Assembly: GCA_002360325.1 (NCBI GenBank)
Contig: DEQG01000045.1
Location: 11,583-16,715 of the forward strand
DNA: 5,133 nt
DNA from: Salinicoccus sp. UBA3372
GTDB taxonomy: Bacteria > Bacillota > Bacilli > Staphylococcales > Salinicoccaceae
Direction of reading: 5' to 3'
The translations under genes were made by a program, and so were the position numbers. Positions 5,047-5,133 of the stretch are shown in pieces (the first letter of the stretch is position 1; every line of letters begins with the position of its first letter). The notes below the pieces were generated by a model. That model had not been told where the DNA came from. It worked only from the letters and a program-made list of their open reading frames with translations, and made no database searches.

Positions 5047-5133
5047 CTGTTTTCATAGTGAATTTCGAATAACTTCTTATATTTAGCCGACTTGTGCGAT
5101 TTTGACAGCGATATTCGTACAACTTTCGATATT
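5047..5133. other. intergenic end of window, no gene recognised
   Basis: AT-rich sequence without an open frame of note. A TTGACA at 5102-5107 could be a -35 box for a rightward gene beyond the window, but no good -10 box follows at the right distance. CGATATT occurs twice in direct orientation (5109-5115 and 5127-5133). Confidence 0.3.

Noticed and set aside
5102..5133. Promoter or regulatory direct repeat (TTGACA, and CGATATT twice) at the window end
   Set aside because: No acceptable -10 box lies 16-18 bp after TTGACA, the 7-bp repeats are short in AT-rich DNA, and the gene they might serve is not in the window.
1..5133. CRISPR array, insertion sequence, tRNA or phage attachment site
   Set aside because: No regularly spaced repeats, transposase frame, terminal inverted repeats with target duplication, or tRNA-like cloverleaf was seen on either strand.

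Overview
The window looks like chromosomal DNA of a low- to mid-GC Gram-positive coccus or bacillus (Bacillota), most likely Staphylococcaceae. The reasons are strong AGGAGG-type ribosome binding sites, sigma-A-like promoters, a PadR/HAAS-DUF4097 pair, and above all an mhqR-mhqE-mhqD gene order like that of the Staphylococcus aureus quinone-resistance locus. GC content judged by eye is in the mid 40s per cent, higher than in S. aureus, so a relative such as Salinicoccus or Jeotgalicoccus is plausible. That genus guess is weak.

Layout. (1) 20-1437, leftward: a two-gene operon with a PadR-type repressor followed by a HAAS/DUF1700-DUF4097 protein, read from a promoter whose -10 box sits at the centre of an imperfect 35-bp palindrome. 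(2) 1466-4016, leftward: a quinone/electrophile detoxification block, mhqR (MarR repressor), mhqE (two-domain VOC ring-cleaving dioxygenase), mhqD (alpha/beta hydrolase), then the remains of a small GNAT-like acetyltransferase gene and a strong 15-bp-stem terminator. (3) 4046-5046, rightward and divergent from mhqR: a PLP-dependent threonine/serine dehydratase-type enzyme with its own terminator. (4) 5047-5133: no gene recognised.

How it works together. MhqR should repress itself and mhqE-mhqD. The sequence shows two separate promoter/operator units. One is a perfect 9-2-9 palindrome inside the mhqE promoter. The other is a 13-8-13 palindrome over the -10 box of mhqR, and its central 20 bp match the first site at 15 positions. 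Quinone-like inducers would release MhqR, giving the dioxygenase and hydrolase; the MhqR here has no cysteine, so it cannot sense through its own thiols.

The least obvious finding is the acetyltransferase remnant at 1521-1798. It is invisible to simple ORF calling because its expected start reads ACG and its frame is broken near codon 66, although the ribosome binding site and most of the coding sequence survive. I found no clearly new system. The dual-operator mhq locus and the regular 19-residue ladder of the DUF4097 protein are the features most worth a second look.
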